Origin: Dendrolimus kikuchii
Taxonomy: Eukaryota; Arthropoda; Insecta; Lepidoptera; Lasiocampidae
Length of the DNA stretch: 64,000 bases
Assembly (NCBI GenBank): GCA_019925095.2
Contig: CM034392.1
Span: 3,169,501-3,233,500 of the forward strand
Reading direction: 5' to 3'
The position numbers were made by a program, and so were the translations under genes. Below are positions 63,790 through 64,000 of this stretch, one piece after another; position 1 is the first letter of the stretch; the number at the start of each line of letters is the position of its first letter. The notes under the pieces are model-generated. The model saw only the letters and a list, made by a program, of their open reading frames with translations. It did not search any database and was not told the DNA's origin.

Positions 63790-64000
63790 AGTGTCGGGGT
63801 AAAGGTAAGGAAAAGTATGCTCCGGTGGTTCGGGCATGTGGAAAGAATGCATGATGAAAGAATGACTAAACAGATATACAATGCAAAAGTCGTGGAAGGC
63901 CACGACACACCTTCCATGATCAAATTGATCGTGTACTAGCAGCAGGTGATGTCAGGAGCCTTAAGAACAGACGAGTGTGCATGACAAGAGTTATGAACGT
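63790..64000 (+). mobile_element. Family B LINE 3' end, running off the window
   Basis: GAGTGTCGGGGTAAAGGTAAG start, RWFGHVERM coding phrase, and a 14-bp deletion relative to the 49889 copy. Continues past the right edge. Confidence 0.8.

Noticed and set aside
1..64000. CRISPR array, prokaryotic operons or phage genes
   Set aside because: No regularly spaced short repeats or prokaryotic gene layout. The split genes with GT/AG introns, SINEs and LINEs show a eukaryotic nuclear genome.

Overview
This is an insect nuclear genome window, most likely from a moth or butterfly. It is AT-rich, its genes are split by short AT-rich introns, and dozens of interspersed repeats fill the space: tRNA-derived SINEs, an R1-clade retrotransposon, 5'-truncated LINE ends with ATGT-type tails, and hAT-, piggyBac- and pogo-like miniature elements. 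The host proteins are ordinary animal housekeeping proteins. The species cannot be fixed from the sequence alone.

Layout. 1-9.6 kb: repeats and a 3.8-kb R1-clade LINE on the minus strand, bounded by a perfect 15-bp target duplication (4651-4665 and 8469-8483). 9.7-9.8 kb: first coding exon of a Rabex-5 (RABGEF1) homologue on the minus strand. 10.7-22.2 kb: a four-exon ALKBH2 DNA dealkylase gene on the minus strand. Its third intron contains the whole two-exon IFT70/TTC30 ciliary transport gene on the plus strand (coding exons 11033-11086 and 17195-19129), with a near-consensus RFX X-box about 80-90 bp before the IFT70 start codon. 22.7-25.1 kb: a three-exon gene for an unrecognised membrane-anchored coiled-coil protein, minus strand. 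25.6-26.6 kb: COA8 (cytochrome c oxidase assembly), minus strand. 28.6-29.8 kb: MIC10 (MICOS subunit), plus strand, with a possible 3'-UTR exon near 32.2 kb. 30-47 kb: gene-poor ground packed with small inverted-repeat elements, SINEs and nested insertions. 47.1-62.6 kb: nine 3' exons of a DNAJC16/ERdj8 homologue on the minus strand, whose J-domain end lies beyond the right edge. The remainder to 64 kb is repeats.

How the genes relate. COA8 and MIC10 lie head to head and both serve mitochondria. IFT70 (cilia) and ALKBH2 (DNA repair) share a locus as nested antisense genes. No operon-like arrangement is implied. Exon boundaries come from reading GT/AG sites, from phase agreement across every junction, and from similarity to known families recalled from memory. 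No alignment or transcript data were available.
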